A stretch of 64,000 nucleotides of DNA from contig CM067317.1 of assembly GCA_034231615.1 (NCBI GenBank), forward strand, positions 1,696,501-1,760,500. The letters run 5' to 3'. The notes under the pieces were generated by a model. The model saw nothing but the letters and a program-made list of their open reading frames with translations, searched no databases and was not told where the DNA came from. Below are positions 57,401-60,400 of this stretch, piece after piece. How positions within the stretch are numbered: the stretch's first letter is position 1; the number at the start of each line of letters is the position of its first letter. A program made the translations under genes and the position numbers. The stretch comes from Meghimatium bilineatum. Its lineage: Eukaryota > Mollusca > Gastropoda > Stylommatophora > Philomycidae.

Positions 57401-60400
57401 ATCTTATATAGCTAGTTCAAGTATATCTTATATAGCTAGTTCAAGTATATCTTATATAGCTAGTTCAAGTATATCTTATATTGCTAGTTCAAGTATATCT
57501 TATCATGCATTGTCACATCTCTCCAAACATACTGTATTCATGGCTACTGCCTTCAGATCATGTTTTATACATATTTTTATCATGAGTAAATGGTCGTCCT
57601 TTAATTCAGTTGCCAGAGATCAATTGCTCATACAAGCTAAAATTGTGTGTGATCCATCCTGCCTCCATGGGAGGTATCCATCCTGCCTCCATGGGAGGTA
57701 TCCATCCTGCCTCCATGGGAGGTATCCATCCTGCCTCCATGGGAGGTATCCATCCTGCCTCCATGGGAGGTATCCATCCTGCCTCCATGGGAGGTATCCA
57801 TCCTGCCTCCATGGGAGGTATCCATCCATCTTAAATGATGGTGACTGAGAAGAGTGAATGTGCTGGAAGTTCTTGCATTATCCAGTTCCTTGGGGTTAGA
57901 TAAAATACTGAAGTCTCTCAAGCAGTGCATCATACAGTGCATTCCTTTCTTCTATGCTGTGTACAGAGTGTTTGATTCACTAACATACAACAGTCACCAT
58001 GAAGTAGACTTTTTACACAGAAATATTTCTGTTGATGTTGTTTTCTACACCTGTCCATGCAGAAGATCTCACTATTGGCATATCAGACCAACTATTATTC
58101 AACATTAAACTCTCAGTAAATGACATACCAATTTTGTGAAGTTAGTGAAACCCCAGTAAAACTAGTGAAACCCCACAGTATTTCATCTGTACAGTTAAGT
58201 TTTCCTTGTGGTGAATCCAGCATTATACATCATGCTTGCAGTCAGAAGAGCTCCAGCCCTGACTATGGTTCTGTGCTCATGGTGCCAGATGGGGTGTGGA
58301 AAAAACAGATCTGTACAAGATGTGGCAATTTCCTGGTAGATCACACTATCAGGCAAACATGTTAACCCTACATAATTGGAAAGCCCCCTTGGATGGCAGG
58401 GAGTGTATAGCTGGCTGCTCCATCCATACCAATGACCATGGTCCAGACTTTAGTTTCTATGGGCACCTGACTGGAAAGGATGCTTGGCAGGGACTCCAAC
58501 TGAAACCCATGACTCCACCTGAAGCTCATGACTCCAACTGAAACCCATGACTCCAACTGAAGCTCATGACACCAACTGAAGCTAATAACCAATTGAAACG
58601 CATGACTCCAACTGAAGCTAATAACCAATTGAAGCTCATGACTCCAACTGAAACACATGACATCAATTGAAGCTCATGACTCCAACTGAAGCTTGTGACT
58701 CCAACTGAAGCTCATGACTCTAACTGAAGCTCATGACATCAATTGAAGCTCATGACTCCAACTGAAGCTCATGACTCCAACTGAAGCTCATGACTCCAAC
58801 AATGCATGTAGAATTTAACCCTGAGTATGATAATTCTTTTCAAATAATTGTACATGTCACACAGAGAGTTGGAGTCTTGTGTTGTACATGACACAGAGAG
58901 TTGGAGTCTTGTGTTGTACATGACACAGAGAGTTGGAGTCTTGTGTTGTACATGACACCACCGAGAGTTGAAGTCTTGTGTTGTACATGACACAGAGATT
59001 TGGAGTCTTGTGTTGTACATGTCACCACAGAGAGTTGGAGTCTTGTGTTGTACATGTCACCACAGAGAGTTGAAGTCTTGTGTTGTACATGTCACCACAG
59101 AGAGTTGAAGTCTTGTGTTGTACATGACACAGAGAGTTGGAGTCTTGTGTTGTACATGTCACCACAGAGAGTTGAAGTCTTGTGTTGTACATGTCACCAC
59201 AGAGAGTTGGAGTCTTGTGTTGTACATGTCACCACAGAGAGTTGAAGTCTTGTGTTGTACATGTCACCACAGAGAGTTGAAGTCTTGTGTTGTACATGTC
59301 ACCACAGAGAGTTGAAGTCTTGTGTTGTACATGTCACCACAGAGAGTTGAAGTCTTGTGTTGTACATGTCACCACAGAGAGTTGGAGTCATGTGCTGTAC
59401 ATGTCACCACAGAGAGTTGGAGTCTTGTGTTGTACATGTCACCACAGAGAGTTGAAGTCTTGTGTTGTACATGTCACCACAGAGAGTTGGAGTCATGTGC
59501 TGTACATGTCACCACAGAGAGTTGGAGTCATGTGTTGTACATGTCACCACAGAGAGTTGAAGTCTTGTGTTGTACATGTCACCACAGAGAGTTGGAGTCT
59601 TGTGTTGTACATGTCACCACAGAGAGGTGGAGTCTTGTGTTGTACATGTCACCACAGAGAGTTGAAGTCTTGTGTTGTACATGTCACCACAGAGAGTTGG
59701 AGTCATGTGTTGTACATGTCACCACAGAGAGTTGGAGTCATGTGTTGTACATGTCACCACAGAGAGTTGAAGTCTTGTGTTGTACATGTCACCACAGAGA
59801 GTTGGAGTCTTGTGTTGTACATGTCACCACAGAGAGTTGGAGTCTTGTGTTGTACATGTCACCACAGAGAGTTGGAGTCTTGTGTTGTACATGTCACCAC
59901 AGAGAGTTGGAGTCTTGTGTTGTACATGTCACCACAGAGAGTTGGAGTCTTGTGTTGTACATGTCACCACAGAGAGTTGAAGTCTTGTGTTGTACATGTC
60001 ACCACAGAGAGTTGGAGTCATGTGTTGTACATGTCACCACAGAGAGTTGGAGTCTTGTGTTGTACATGTCACCACAGAGAGTTGGAGTCTTGTGTTGTAC
60101 ATGTCACCACAGAGAGTTGGAGTCTTGTGTTGTACATGTCACCACAGAGAGTTGGAGTCTTGTGTTGTACATGTCACCACAGAGAGTTGGAGTCTTGTGT
60201 TGTACATGTCACCACAGAGAGTTGAAGTCTTGTATTGTACATGACACCACAGAGAGTTGGAGTCTTGTGTTGTACATGTCACCACAGAGAGTTGGAGTCT
60301 TGTGTTGTACATGTCACCACAGAGAGTTGGAGTCTTGTATTGTACATGTCACCACAGAGAGTTGGAGTCATGTATGTATAAAATAAAGCTCTAAAGAAAC

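Noticed and set aside
59287..60386. 312- and 354-codon frames of repeated Cys-His motif
   Set aside because: 35-bp minisatellite in two frames; the periodic CCTCHH-like motif is an artefact of the repeat, not a zinc finger.
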